DNA of 64,000 nt from positions 62,001 through 126,000 of the forward strand of contig CALVBT010000001.1 in the NCBI GenBank assembly GCA_944325885.1. Direction: 5' to 3'. Position numbers and translations under genes: made by a program. Shown piece by piece: positions 53,565-62,250 of this stretch. This DNA comes from Candidatus Gastranaerophilales bacterium. Its GTDB lineage: Bacteria > Cyanobacteriota > Vampirovibrionia > Gastranaerophilales > Gastranaerophilaceae. The notes beneath the pieces were generated by a model, which saw only the letters and a list, made by a program, of their open reading frames with translations, searched no databases and was not told where the DNA came from. Position 1 is the stretch's first letter, and the number at the start of each line of letters is the position of its first letter.

Positions 53565-54359
53565 TTATTGCGGTTTATGCTTATTTTGTATGTTAAATAT
53601 AGCTCTTAATTTGTCTTTTAGCAAATTATTTTCCGCAGTGAGTTTTTGTATTTTTTGCAGCAGTTCCTGAGTATCAGGCTGATTTGCTGCAGCAGGTAAT
53701 GGAGATGGAGTTGTTCCGCCTGTTTGTTTTTGTGCAAGCTGTGCTATGTCTACAAGAAAACGTCTTTTTGCTTCGTCTTTTGTAAAAAGAATTTTGTCTA
53801 TATCGTTGTGGGCAATATAGCCCATATTTATCATTATTTCACCGATTTTGAGTTTTGTGTTTTCGTTTTGTTCGTTGTGCATTTTTTGTTTTCTTAATAC
53901 AACATCTAGTTCTTCTGCATTAATTTTATTCAGTCTTTTTACATATTCGCCCAGTCTGATTTCTCCTGCGAGATAATATATACTGCTATTTAAAACAGCA
54001 TCCTGCGGGTTTTTTATGTATTCATTTTTTATGCATTCCACAAGGTATTTTGAAGATTCTTCTAAAGACCATAAATTATTTAATGTAATGTCTACCACTC
54101 TCATTCCCTGAGCTGCAGAGTTTAAGTATTTATATATATTAAATTCGTGTTTGTGTTCGTGGGTTTTGACTTCTTGTTTGCCTTTAAAGGTCAATTCCGG
54201 AACAAAAATAGAATAAATTTCACTTTCTTTGTTCGGAGAAGTTATGCCCTGTACTTTTTGTTCAAGGTTCTTTTTTAAATCTATGTATACAACTTCCTGA
54301 ATCCATAACGGAATCTCCATAATCATAGATGTAAGAATGTCCAAATTGTTTTGTGCCAT
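53565..54359 (-). CDS. Hypothetical protein with MshEN-like segment and C-terminal coiled coil
   Basis: 264 residues. The N-terminal half is unfamiliar (LTSMIMEIPLWIQEVVYIDL). The segment TKLKIGEIMINMGYIAHNDIDKILF (about 165-190) resembles the GspE/MshEN N-terminal motif that can bind nucleotides such as c-di-GMP. A Pro/Gln linker and a coiled coil (EL LQKIQKLTAENNLLKDKLR) close the protein. Cotranscribed with the asparaginase gene. The function is unknown and the MshEN resemblance is short. Confidence 0.55.
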   Translation of the reverse strand: MAQNNLDILTSMIMEIPLWIQEVVYIDLKKNLEQKVQGITSPNKESEIYSIFVPELTFKGKQEVKTHEHKHEFNIYKYLNSAAQGMRVVDITLNNLWSLEESSKYLVECIKNEYIKNPQDAVLNSSIYYLAGEIRLGEYVKRLNKINAEELDVVLRKQKMHNEQNENTKLKIGEIMINMGYIAHNDIDKILFTKDEAKRRFLVDIAQLAQKQTGGTTPSPLPAAANQPDTQELLQKIQKLTAENNLLKDKLRAIFNIQNKHKPQ

Positions 54360-54453
54360 AAAAATTCCACTAACTCCACTATTTTGAATCTGTCCAATGT
54401 GTATTATAATATCATATATAACGGTTTATTCAAAATAATAAAGAGAGGTTTTT

Positions 54454-54912
54454 GTGGGTATAGACGGGTTTTCAATGTCCAATCTCGGGCTTAATCGTAA
54501 TTTGACCTCGGCACAGTTAGCCAATGAGGTGGAAGCTACGGCTAAGCAGGCTCTGGAAAACCAGATGGCTGATGTCGACGGGGTAGGCAAAAAAGAAAAA
54601 GCAGGAAGAAAAGACCCTGATGCTGCTTTTAACGGAACTATTCCTTTTGTACCTGATGAAAATTCTCAAAACAAAGACGAACAACAACAAGAACAACCTC
54701 AGCCTGAGAATATTCCTGACGCAATAAATTTAGAAGATTCTGAGGATGACGATGCTGACAAATATCATTTTCGTGTCAATGCAGCAAATATGATAGAGGT
54801 CTGGGACAGCGAAACAAAAAAATTAATAAAAACAGTTGCGCCTCAGGATGCGATAAATGTTGCTATGAATTTTTCAAAACTTCCCGGTATTTTTGTTAAC
54901 AAAAAAGTTTAG
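54454..54912 (+). CDS. FlaG-like protein
   Basis: 152 residues from a GTG at 54454 with AGAGAGG upstream. The N-terminus MGIDGFSMSNLGLNRNLTSA leads to an Ala/Glu-rich helix, then an acidic Gln-rich linker (about 65-105). The last ~45 residues (YHFRVNAANMIEVWDSETKK, then VAPQDAINVAMNFSKLPGIF) follow the FlaG C-terminal pattern (V.v.D..TgEvIrqiPpe...l......lpG...d). FlaG proteins tune filament length in flagellated bacteria, but no flagellar genes are visible here. Its last 4 bases overlap the convergent rqcH stop. Confidence 0.55.
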   Translation: MGIDGFSMSNLGLNRNLTSAQLANEVEATAKQALENQMADVDGVGKKEKAGRKDPDAAFNGTIPFVPDENSQNKDEQQQEQPQPENIPDAINLEDSEDDDADKYHFRVNAANMIEVWDSETKKLIKTVAPQDAINVAMNFSKLPGIFVNKKV

Positions 54913-56603
54913 TCTACGACGATTTCTGTTTCATTTTTGTATACAACAAATCCTGATTTTGTATTGTTCGGTCTTTTTATATATTTTCTCAGTGTATAAA
55001 CAACAGAAACTTTTGAAGAGTTTTTTGCCGTGGAATATTTTTTTGCCAGTTTAGCAATTTTCAGTATTAATTCATCGCTGATTTTTGCGGAAGAATTCGG
55101 GGCTTTTACAATGATATGCGACCCCGGAGTGTTCAATACATGGAACCACATATCATTTGGCGAAGAAATTTTTGAATATAAATAATCATTTTGTTTGTTA
55201 TTTTTTCCTATATAAATAACAAACCCGTCGATTTCTTCTTTTTCTATATTTATAGTTCCTTCTTTTGTTTTTTTGTTTTTATTTTGAGCGGATTTTTCGG
55301 GTTCAAACTCCGAATAAATTTCTTTTAGCTCTGTTATACTGCTGCAAATTTCTATGTCATACAAAAGCTGTTCATAGTATTTTGTTTCTTCAATGGTTTT
55401 TTGTATCATCTCTTGCGCAACACCGGCGGCCTTTTTGTTTTTTGTATAAAGGTCAAAATATCTTTTTGCGTTTTCGATGGGGGTTAGGTTTTCGTCCAGT
55501 GCAATTTCTATCATTTTGTTTGTTTCGTAATCCATAAGCGCAACGGATTTTTCGCCCTGTTTTATTGCATAGGCATTTGCGGTAAGAAGATTTCCCTTTG
55601 TCATATATAAGAGGGCTTTGTCTTTTTTATCTATTTGTTTTTGCTGATTTTGACGGGTGTTTTTCAGCTTTTTCAGTTCTTTGTTAATTTTAGTTTTTAA
55701 ACTTATTTTTAAACCTTCTACAATGTTTTTTTCTATGTTGTAAGAAAAATAATCATCGATGAGTTTGTTTATATCGGAATATTCTATGTCCAATTTTTTT
55801 ACACAGGAAAAAACAGTATAATTTTTGTCAGTAGAATATATTCTGTTTTCGTTTTCTAAAAATTCGTGGAGTTTTATAAAAAGAATTTGAAAATCCTGTT
55901 CTGACAAATCAGCAATACTTTTGTCAGGGTTTATGTTGTTTTCTTCGCAGAGTTCTTCAACAACAGCTTGAGAAAGAGAAAAAAATCCGCCGGCAACAGA
56001 TTTTTTTACGGTATCTGCTTGTTTTTGCAGAGTGCTTACAAATTTTTCAAATTTTGTTTTTAGAAGATTTTTCTTATTTTGTTTGGGCGGATAAATGTAA
56101 GGCAGCCCGCCGGCGAGTTCTCGTTCTTTGCTTTTTTCTTCACCTATATTGTGCGCACAGCCTATGATTATATTGTTGTCTGTATTGTACAGGACAATAT
56201 TGCTGTGTTTGCCCATAAGTTCTATGGCCAGACATTCTTCTATTCTTTCGCCGATTTCATTATAATTTTCAAAAGTCAGTTCGATTATTCGTTCAAATTC
56301 CGGTTTGTTTATTTTTAAGATTTTTGCACCTTCCATGTGCTTTCTTAACAGCATACAAAACATGGGAGGCTGCTGTGGAATTTCTATATTTCTTCTGATT
56401 TCGTTTTGTTTGTCCATAAAACAAACGTGGTGAAAACTCGGGTTTATATTTATATATAATTTTTTTGATTCATTGTTGTTTCTCAACTGCAGTATAATTT
56501 CACGGCGTGTGGGCTGTTGAATTTTTTGCACCCTTGCACCCGTAAAGTAATCTCTGTTCTGGTTAACAAAAGCTTCGAGAAGCAATGAATCTATATTGAG
56601 CAT
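54909..56603 (-). CDS. rqcH: NFACT-family ribosome quality control protein (RqcH-like)
   Basis: 564 residues. NFACT-N domain (about 1-250; SLLLEAFVNQNRDYFTGARV, PPMFCMLLRKHMEGAKI), a long coiled-coil middle (KKLKNTRQNQQKQIDKKDKA), and the C-terminal NFACT-R domain (FVIYIGKNNKQNDYLYSKIS, DMWFHVLNTPGSHIIVKAPN). RqcH binds split 50S subunits and adds alanine tails to stalled peptides. The DR dipeptide needed for tailing appears here as Glu-Arg (KPEFERIIEL), a mild change to check. It lies 6 bases after the cyclase-like gene. Confidence 0.9.
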   Translation of the reverse strand: MLNIDSLLLEAFVNQNRDYFTGARVQKIQQPTRREIILQLRNNNESKKLYININPSFHHVCFMDKQNEIRRNIEIPQQPPMFCMLLRKHMEGAKILKINKPEFERIIELTFENYNEIGERIEECLAIELMGKHSNIVLYNTDNNIIIGCAHNIGEEKSKERELAGGLPYIYPPKQNKKNLLKTKFEKFVSTLQKQADTVKKSVAGGFFSLSQAVVEELCEENNINPDKSIADLSEQDFQILFIKLHEFLENENRIYSTDKNYTVFSCVKKLDIEYSDINKLIDDYFSYNIEKNIVEGLKISLKTKINKELKKLKNTRQNQQKQIDKKDKALLYMTKGNLLTANAYAIKQGEKSVALMDYETNKMIEIALDENLTPIENAKRYFDLYTKNKKAAGVAQEMIQKTIEETKYYEQLLYDIEICSSITELKEIYSEFEPEKSAQNKNKKTKEGTINIEKEEIDGFVIYIGKNNKQNDYLYSKISSPNDMWFHVLNTPGSHIIVKAPNSSAKISDELILKIAKLAKKYSTAKNSSKVSVVYTLRKYIKRPNNTKSGFVVYKNETEIVVD

Positions 56604-56609
56604 TAGTTT

Positions 56610-58754
56610 TTACTCTTCTGTTTCGTTTGATGAATTGTCCGAAGGTAATTTTAACTCAAATATTTTGATTTTTGTATCGCTGTTTTTCAATCGCACCTGA
56701 CCGAGATAAGTGGCCGGTATGTTTTCATCCAGCTGGTCGAGTGTATTTTCGGTAACAATTATATCTTTTTGAAACTCTTCTGCTATATCTTTTATTCTTT
56801 CTATTGCATCTACCGTGTCACCCATTACCGTAAAATCAGAAACACTGGAAGAACCTATCTGCCCTATAAGTGCATCACCTGTATTTATTGCAATTTTTAC
56901 GTTTATAGAATCTTTTCTTGCCTTTTGTTCATCAAAATTCTGTTCATCATATTCATCAAAATTGATTTCGTTAAAACTTGTATTGTATTCATCAATTTTT
57001 TGTTGAATTTCAAGAGCTGCTCGTATTGCATTTTCTGCATCTTTTCTGGCATGTATCGGATATCCCCAGTAAACGAGAACTGAATTGCCCACGAATCTGT
57101 TGATGGTTCCGTTATAATCAAAAATTATTTTTTCTATAGTGTTAAAGACCTTGTTTATCAGTTCAACATATTTTTCCGGAGGAATTTCTTCTGACAGCTT
57201 CAGGTTGTTATAAATGTTGCACGACATTACAGTCACTTTTTGTACGGACGATTTTAGATTTAGCCTGTGAGGTTTGTTGACCAGCTGTTTTAATACATTT
57301 TCCGAAACAAGGTTCCCGAAAATTCTTTCGATTTTTTTCTTTTTCTTTATTTCATGGTGCGCTTTTAAAATAAAAGATAATAAAAATATCGATACTATCC
57401 AGTACATTGGCATTGCCATTTCCAGTATGATTCTGAATCTCGGGTGGCAGAAAAGTATTATGTTGAAAATTAAGTAAATCAAACAAATAAGCACACCGTT
57501 TATAAATGCCAGAGGCAGATTTGTTGCAATCAGCATAACAAAAATTATTGCAAGGCAAAAAGCAACGGTTATTATTGTTCCTTTGTATGGTGTGATTTTC
57601 TTTAAAAACGGACGTTTGTCAGCATTTGTTATGTCAGAATCATTTATATAATTATCAATGATTGTTGCTTTTATCTGGGCATCTGTCAGCTCTTTTGCAA
57701 CAGGTGTGTTGTGAGTTTCGGTTGCTGTTTGAGTCTGCGCAATTATTATAATTTTGTCACGTAAAAAACTCAGAGGAAAACGGATGTTGTCATATACAAA
57801 ATAGTTTGTGCCTCTTACCATGCTCAGCAGAATGGAATTTACCGGAATATCTGTATAAGCATTTGCATGCGAGTGCCAGTTTATCAAAACCTGACCGTTG
57901 TCATCCAGTCTTATTCTGTGTTTTCCTATTTTTAAAACATTACTTTCTATAGGAATTTCTTCTGCAAGTTTTCCTATTCCTTCTTTTTTCATTAATGCAG
58001 CCAGACCAATGGATGGGATATAGTATTCTTTGTTCCCTTTTATTAATTTGTATACTGGCTGAGAGTATCTTACGTTTTCTTCTTTATTTTTGTTGTTTGT
58101 AACAAGGTTTGTTACTCCCATTGTCGTGCTGTTTGTGAAAATATTCGGGATAGGTGTATGAGAAAAATAAGAAATATTTTTGTCCAGCTTTTTGTTATCT
58201 ATGTACATATTTAATGTGTTGCTTGCCGGATTGTAAGGGTTTGCAAAGCTGTCAAATATTTTTGCCTGATCAATGTTTTCTGTTTCGCTATAAGGTGTCC
58301 TGAGCGCAGTTGCCAGCACAATGTTGTCATAGTAGCCGAGAGTGTTCGCCAGTATCATATCAGGAGAGGTGTAGTTTCTTGACATATCTTCATAATTTGA
58401 AAAATTGAGGTCAACTACAATGAGTTTTGGTTCCTGTCTTTCCAGAAAGTTTATGATTTTGGCCCAGACTTCTCTTGACCATGGCCAGCTTGTGAGGTTC
58501 AATTCCGATGAGCGTGCTGCCTCATATTGTGTCAAATCGTTTACGGAAATAATCACAATATCATTGTCAGCGTGTTGGAATTTTTGTGAAAACAATCCTG
58601 CATCCGTGCTTAAAAAACTTCTTGCATCGATGAGTTGTTCTTCAAAATAATCAAAAACATCCTTAAAAAAGTATGCAAAAACAGATAGCAGTATAATTAT
58701 AAAAATTGTTATTGAGATTTTTAGTTTGTTAATATACTCAACTTTAAAATTCAT
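56610..58754 (-). CDS. CHASE2 sensor with class III cyclase-like domain, likely inactive
   Basis: 714 residues. An N-terminal helix, a CHASE2 extracytoplasmic sensor (about 35-375), three membrane helices (about 392-465) and a class III nucleotide cyclase homology domain (about 500-690). In the cyclase domain the two metal Asp positions are Asn (SCNIYNN, N513; RFVGNSVL, N557) and the transition-state Asn is Asp (DTVDAIERI, D649), while Arg653 and the D640-type base contact remain. This pattern argues against normal cAMP synthesis. It precedes rqcH by 6 bases. Confidence 0.88.
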   Translation of the reverse strand: MNFKVEYINKLKISITIFIIILLSVFAYFFKDVFDYFEEQLIDARSFLSTDAGLFSQKFQHADNDIVIISVNDLTQYEAARSSELNLTSWPWSREVWAKIINFLERQEPKLIVVDLNFSNYEDMSRNYTSPDMILANTLGYYDNIVLATALRTPYSETENIDQAKIFDSFANPYNPASNTLNMYIDNKKLDKNISYFSHTPIPNIFTNSTTMGVTNLVTNNKNKEENVRYSQPVYKLIKGNKEYYIPSIGLAALMKKEGIGKLAEEIPIESNVLKIGKHRIRLDDNGQVLINWHSHANAYTDIPVNSILLSMVRGTNYFVYDNIRFPLSFLRDKIIIIAQTQTATETHNTPVAKELTDAQIKATIIDNYINDSDITNADKRPFLKKITPYKGTIITVAFCLAIIFVMLIATNLPLAFINGVLICLIYLIFNIILFCHPRFRIILEMAMPMYWIVSIFLLSFILKAHHEIKKKKKIERIFGNLVSENVLKQLVNKPHRLNLKSSVQKVTVMSCNIYNNLKLSEEIPPEKYVELINKVFNTIEKIIFDYNGTINRFVGNSVLVYWGYPIHARKDAENAIRAALEIQQKIDEYNTSFNEINFDEYDEQNFDEQKARKDSINVKIAINTGDALIGQIGSSSVSDFTVMGDTVDAIERIKDIAEEFQKDIIVTENTLDQLDENIPATYLGQVRLKNSDTKIKIFELKLPSDNSSNETEE

Positions 58755-58850
58755 AGGGCTATTATAATTAATAATTCAATTTTGCGCAAATTGTCTGTGA
58801 TGTTAATAATATTTATTATGTAAGATTTGTTTTTTATTGTTGTTTTATAT

Positions 58851-58896
58851 GTTCATTTCTTTTCTTTTTTTGCGACGAAAAAGAAAAGAAATGAAC
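58851..58896. repeat. Near-perfect 46-base hairpin
   Basis: GTTCATTTCTTTTCTTTTT pairs over 19 bases with AAAAAGAAAAGAAATGAAC (58851-58869 / 58878-58896), plus a G-U pair, with a loop around TGCGAC. The arms are purine/pyrimidine-biased. The same motif type is seen as a dispersed intergenic palindrome in other bacteria (from memory, unchecked). Strong structure but no T run consistent with simple termination. Confidence 0.75.
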
Positions 58897-58925
58897 CAAA
58901 GAAAAGAAAAAGGACGCTGATTAAA

Positions 58926-59007
58926 ACAGACTCTAATATATTTATCTCCAAAATTTTCTAAACGCTGACGCTAACGAAAATTTTGTTCGTAAATACAAAG
59001 AGTCTGT
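58926..59007. repeat. Nested long hairpin
   Basis: ACAGACTCT (58926-58934) pairs with AGAGTCTGT (58999-59007); inside, TATTTA/TAAATA (58939-58944 / 58990-58995) and AAAATTTTC/GAAAATTTT (58950-58958 / 58976-58984) pair in register, around a loop with the direct repeat ACGCT-G-ACGCT. It is a three-tier stem. Confidence 0.6.
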
Positions 59008-59020
59008 AGTTAAAGTCACA

Positions 59021-59062
59021 ACGGCAAAGCCGTAAAACACTTTCGTGTGCAGCTTCGCTGCA
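59021..59062. repeat. Three tandem mini-hairpins
   Basis: ACGGC-AAA-GCCGT (59021-59033), ACAC-TTTC-GTGT (59037-59048) and GCAGC-TTC-GCTGC (59049-59061; TGCAGC/GCTGCA if extended) stand in a row with almost no spacer. Confidence 0.6.
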
Positions 59063-59245
59063 TACAGATAATTGTTAAAAAAAGACCTTTGCAAAGTGAA
59101 TTACAGAATGTTGCATATACAACTGCAAACAAGGTATTGTCCGAGGCACGGGGAAGTTACTTGAACCACAAATAATATTTGTACTTTAGCAATTTTGACG
59201 TGCCGAGTTGCCGAGACAGGTATATGCTACTTTCTGTTTGAACGA

Positions 59246-59309
59246 CGCAGCAGGTCTGATTTTAATAATTATCTGTAGTAACTTTCATGTTGAAAAATTA
59301 AATTTCACT
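59246..59309 (+). repeat. Intergenic repeat modules, copy 2
   Basis: GCAGCAGGTCTGATTTTAAT (59247-59266 and beyond) and the 21-base block at 59289-59309 correspond to the two blocks at 34830-34887 on the opposite strand, in swapped order. The spacer here is ATCTGTAGTAACTTTCAT. Confidence 0.6.
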
Positions 59310-59523
59310 GCAAAAAAGTTCAAAAACAAAAACTACATAATAAATATTATCACTACCCAAATTGTAACAGAATGTAAATATGAATTTGACATGGTCTCAA
59401 ACCCACTCATAATGCCTAATAGGATAGGATAGATGAAGCTGGAATATGCCTGTAGCAATTATTTGCACCTTTGTCTTTTCATGAATATAAGGTCACTGTA
59501 TAAAAATAAAAAAGGAAGTTAAA

Positions 59524-60714
59524 ATGGAAGTATCAAAGATTAATTATTCTGTTCCTGTTGCATTTAAAAAAGAGCAATATGTTAAAGAAAATGAACAGCA
59601 TTCAACAAATCCGCAAAAGACTTCAACAAATACAAATACTATTGCACTTTCTCTAATCGGACTCGGTGCATTGGGCGCAGCTTTTGTCCTCGGAAGAAAA
59701 ACCGGCAAAGTAAAAGAAATCGTAAAAGAAATTAAAACAGAAGTTCAAACCGTTGCAGATGATGCAGCACAACAGATTAAAAATTCTGCAAAAAAAGCAG
59801 ACGATGCAGCTGAAACTGTATTTAAAAATGTAGAAGAATTTTATCCGAGCGGAAAAAGAAAATTTGTTAAAGTTGTAGATGAAAAGACAGGTGAAAGCTT
59901 AAGTTATACGGAATATTTTGAAAACGGTGTAAAAAAACAATTTACTGATTATAAAACAAAAATTACAACAAACTATTATCCAAACGGTAATAAAGCAAAA
60001 GTCTATGACGATGCATTAGGCGTTACCCGTACTTATTATCCAGACGGGGTTTTAAAATCAGTAGGCCAGCATAATTATACAAAATATTATACAAAAGAAG
60101 GAATTCTTTCTAAAAGAGTAGAAATCGGTGATAGATCTGTTACAGAATATGACTACATGAGTAAAACTTTTACATATAAGTCGTTGGACGCGAATGGTAA
60201 TGTAACAAACATGGATATTTATAATAAAGGCGGTATTGATAAAAGTACCGAATTAAAAAACGGAAGAATCTTTAAAGAAACTGAACATCTAAAAGGTAAT
60301 TCTGAAAAAGTACGTGTTTTTGATATAAACGGCAAAGAAGTCTATTCTTCAACAATTACACGCGAAATGAAAGCAATGCATAAAAGACAAATGATAAATA
60401 AAGCTAGAAAAACAGGTGAAGGCTTAAGCTCTTTTACTGACGGCGGTATGTATGTTGAACATCCTACTACAACTCATCACGTACTGAGTCACACTATAGA
60501 CAAAGTTGTTGATAACATGAAAGACAAAGTAAAGACTGTAACACAGTACTTTGGCAAAGGTATTCAACAAGAAAAAGTCTATGACATAAGCGGTAAAAAA
60601 CCTAAATTGACAAAACTTACACTGACAAGACAGGACGGAACAAAAAAAGTAACGGAATTTCTTCCCGACGGAACAAAAAATGTTACAGAGCTGCCTGCAG
60701 AAGTAAAATCTTAA
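59524..60714 (+). CDS. Membrane-anchored protein with MORN-like/YwqK-like repeats
   Basis: 396 residues. The N-terminus has an SFK-like motif (KINYSVPVAFKKEQYVKENE), then one membrane helix (IALSLIGLGALGAAFVLGRK, about 40-58) and a Lys/Ala-rich coiled region. From about 105 on, short repeats of the type FYPSGKRKFVKV, YYPNGNKAKVYD and YYPDGVLKSVGQ resemble MORN-variant (YwqK) repeats found in toxin-associated and surface proteins. No toxin domain is visible. A good RBS (AAGGAAG) precedes the ATG and a terminator follows. Confidence 0.75.
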   Translation: MEVSKINYSVPVAFKKEQYVKENEQHSTNPQKTSTNTNTIALSLIGLGALGAAFVLGRKTGKVKEIVKEIKTEVQTVADDAAQQIKNSAKKADDAAETVFKNVEEFYPSGKRKFVKVVDEKTGESLSYTEYFENGVKKQFTDYKTKITTNYYPNGNKAKVYDDALGVTRTYYPDGVLKSVGQHNYTKYYTKEGILSKRVEIGDRSVTEYDYMSKTFTYKSLDANGNVTNMDIYNKGGIDKSTELKNGRIFKETEHLKGNSEKVRVFDINGKEVYSSTITREMKAMHKRQMINKARKTGEGLSSFTDGGMYVEHPTTTHHVLSHTIDKVVDNMKDKVKTVTQYFGKGIQQEKVYDISGKKPKLTKLTLTRQDGTKKVTEFLPDGTKNVTELPAEVKS

Positions 60715-60733
60715 GCATAAAGAACTCTCATAC

Positions 60734-60772
60734 AAAAAGCTGCCAATGCTGTTTATCGCAGGCAGCTTTTTT
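60734..60772 (+). terminator. Terminator after the MORN-like gene
   Basis: An 11-base stem AAAAAGCTGCC/GGCAGCTTTTT (60734-60744 / 60761-60771) with a 16-base loop is followed by T residues. Confidence 0.9.
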
Positions 60773-60831
60773 ATTTATTATAAACTTTTGTAAAATTTTA
60801 AAAAATTGTCGAAAAAAGCATAAAAATACTG

Positions 60832-60977
60832 TTGACGTGCAATTTTGTTTAATATAAGGTTATTTATACACTAGCTGGCTATGCGCATAAATGTGTGCTT
60901 TTTTGAAAAAGCCTACCATCACAGCATCCCCAGCGGTTTATTAAAACAATAAGTTAAAAGCAAAGGAAGTATAACAG
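60832..60977 (+). promoter_or_regulatory. S10 operon promoter and structured leader
   Basis: TTGACG (60832-60837) with TATAAG (60853-60858, 15 bases) or TAAGGT (17 bases) as -10 gives a start near 60867. The ~110-base leader can form an outer stem GCTGG/CCAGC (60874-60878 / 60930-60934) enclosing the hairpin at 60883-60898 and GCTTTTT/AAAAAGC (60897-60912). Ribosomal protein operons are commonly autoregulated by leader structures; which protein binds here is not determinable. Confidence 0.55.
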
Positions 60978-61298
60978 ATGAGTACAGCTCAAAAAAGACA
61001 AAGAATCAGAGTTTGCTTAAAAGCGTATGATCATAAACTTATTGATGTGTCAGCAGAAAAAATTGTTGAAACAGCAAAAAGAACTGACGCAAAGGTTGCA
61101 GGTCCTATTCCTCTTCCTACAAAAAGAAGATTGTACTGCGTTTTAAGATCACCTCACGTTGACAAAAAGTCAAGAGAACATTTTGAAATGAGAATTCATA
61201 AAAGAATTATTGACATTTATGATCCGACTCAACAAACAACAGAAGAGTTGAGCAGAATGGATTTACCTGCCGGTGTAGATATCGAAGTTAAATTATAA
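60978..61298 (+). CDS. rpsJ: 30S ribosomal protein S10
   Basis: 106 residues: [40 protein letters not shown] and [17 protein letters not shown]-type sequence ([16 protein letters not shown]) followed by DIEVKL at the end are S10. It assembles in the 30S head and also acts in transcription antitermination with NusB. It is the first gene of the S10 operon (S10-L3-L4-L23-L2 order). AAGGAAG precedes the ATG. Confidence 0.98.
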   Translation: MSTAQKRQRIRVCLKAYDHKLIDVSAEKIVETAKRTDAKVAGPIPLPTKRRLYCVLRSPHVDKKSREHFEMRIHKRIIDIYDPTQQTTEELSRMDLPAGVDIEVKL

Positions 61299-61322
61299 TT
61301 CGATAGGCAGACGAAACATTAA

Positions 61323-61399
61323 CACATTAACAATTGAATAAGATTTAATGTGATCTACAGTCCGTAAAAAACAATTGAGGCGGTCTTGGACAAACCGCC
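61323..61399 (+). ncRNA. Hairpin-containing spacer between rpsJ and rplC
   Basis: The 141-base spacer contains CACATTAA/TTAATGTG (61323-61330 / 61345-61352) and GGCGGT/ACCGCC (61379-61384 / 61394-61399). Neither has a T run, so they are not terminators. They may be processing, regulatory or stability elements. Confidence 0.4.
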
Positions 61400-61439
61400 C
61401 GAAGTAACACAAGTAGCGCTCACAAGGAGAAAGGTAGAT

Positions 61440-62117
61440 ATGACTACAAACGCTAAATGCGCCCAGAAGTCTAAAAATAAGACTAGATTAGGCGTTATCG
61501 GTAAAAAATTAGGAATGACACAGGTCTTTGACGAACAAGGACTTGCAATTCCTGTAACAGTTATCAAAGTTGACCCGTTGACAGTTACTCAGGTTAAGAC
61601 TGTTGACACAGATGGTTACAATGCTATTCAGGTTGGTTTTGAGCCGGCAAAAGAAAAACATCTTTCAAAAGCTCAAATCGGCCACTTTGCAAAAAACGGT
61701 CTTGATAACTTCAGAAATTTGCAGGAATTCAGAGTAGAAAATTCATCAGAATATAAAGTTGGACAACAAATTGATTTGTCAGTTTTGGAAAACGTTGAAA
61801 AAGTTGACGTAACTGGTAAATCAATCGGTAAAGGTTTCCAGGGTACCGTTAAGAGATGGAACTTCTCAAGAGGACCTATGGGCCACGGTTCTAAAAACCA
61901 CAGAGAACCCGGTTCTATCGGTGCAGGTACTACACCGAGCCGTGTTATCAAAGGTAAACGTATGGCCGGTAACATGGGAAATGAAAGAGTAACTATTACT
62001 AAATTAAAAGTTGTTCAAGTTGACAAAGAAAGCAACTTGCTTCTGGTTAAAGGTTCAGTACCTGGTCCGGAAGGCAAAATGGTTACTATCATCCCTTCAA
62101 GAGTTAAATGGAATTAG
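61440..62117 (+). CDS. rplC: 50S ribosomal protein L3
   Basis: 225 residues from the ATG at 61440, preceded by AAGGAG; upstream frame to 61386 is not conserved. RLGVIGKKLGMTQVFDEQGL, VTGKSIGKGFQGTVKRWNFS, GPMGHGSKNHREPGSIGAGT and KGKRMAGNMGNERVT are all L3 hallmarks. The first ~14 residues (TTNAKCAQKSKNK) are a lineage-specific extension. L3 nucleates 50S assembly near the peptidyl transferase centre. Confidence 0.97.
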   Translation: MTTNAKCAQKSKNKTRLGVIGKKLGMTQVFDEQGLAIPVTVIKVDPLTVTQVKTVDTDGYNAIQVGFEPAKEKHLSKAQIGHFAKNGLDNFRNLQEFRVENSSEYKVGQQIDLSVLENVEKVDVTGKSIGKGFQGTVKRWNFSRGPMGHGSKNHREPGSIGAGTTPSRVIKGKRMAGNMGNERVTITKLKVVQVDKESNLLLVKGSVPGPEGKMVTIIPSRVKWN

Positions 62118-62120
62118 CGG

Positions 62121-62201
62121 AATTGCCCGGGTGCGCCGTGTGAGTGTAACGAACCCAGCACCTGAGCGAACGAAAATCACATTTTTCGTGAGCGGGCAAT
62201 T
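62121..62201 (+). ncRNA. Three-way-junction structure between rplC and rplD
   Basis: AATTGCCCG (62121-62129) pairs with CGGGCAATT (62193-62201). Inside are GGTGC/GCACC (62130-62134 / 62158-62162) and ACGAAAA/TTTTCGT (62170-62176 / 62183-62189). No ORF fills the 133-base gap. It is a candidate regulatory RNA within the ribosomal operon, or a structured insertion. Confidence 0.5.
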
Positions 62202-62250
62202 TCAAGACAGAAAACTCTAATTATAACAAATTTAATTGAGGTTAAAGAAA

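Larger units (their letters stand above)
58755..59523. other. 769-base gene-less stretch rich in palindromes
   Basis: It holds a near-perfect 19-base hairpin (58851-58896), a nested hairpin (58926-59007), three tandem small hairpins (59021-59062), the perfect palindrome ACAAATA-A-TATTTGT near 59167-59181, and repeat modules shared with 34830-34887 (59246-59309). A 74-codon plus-strand ORF (59208-59432) crosses these and is not considered real. The last ~100 bases lead to the gene at 59524. Confidence 0.6.

Noticed and set aside
59208-59432. A 74-codon plus-strand ORF in the second gene-less zone.
   Set aside because: It crosses repeat modules, has no ribosome binding site and no recognisable domain.
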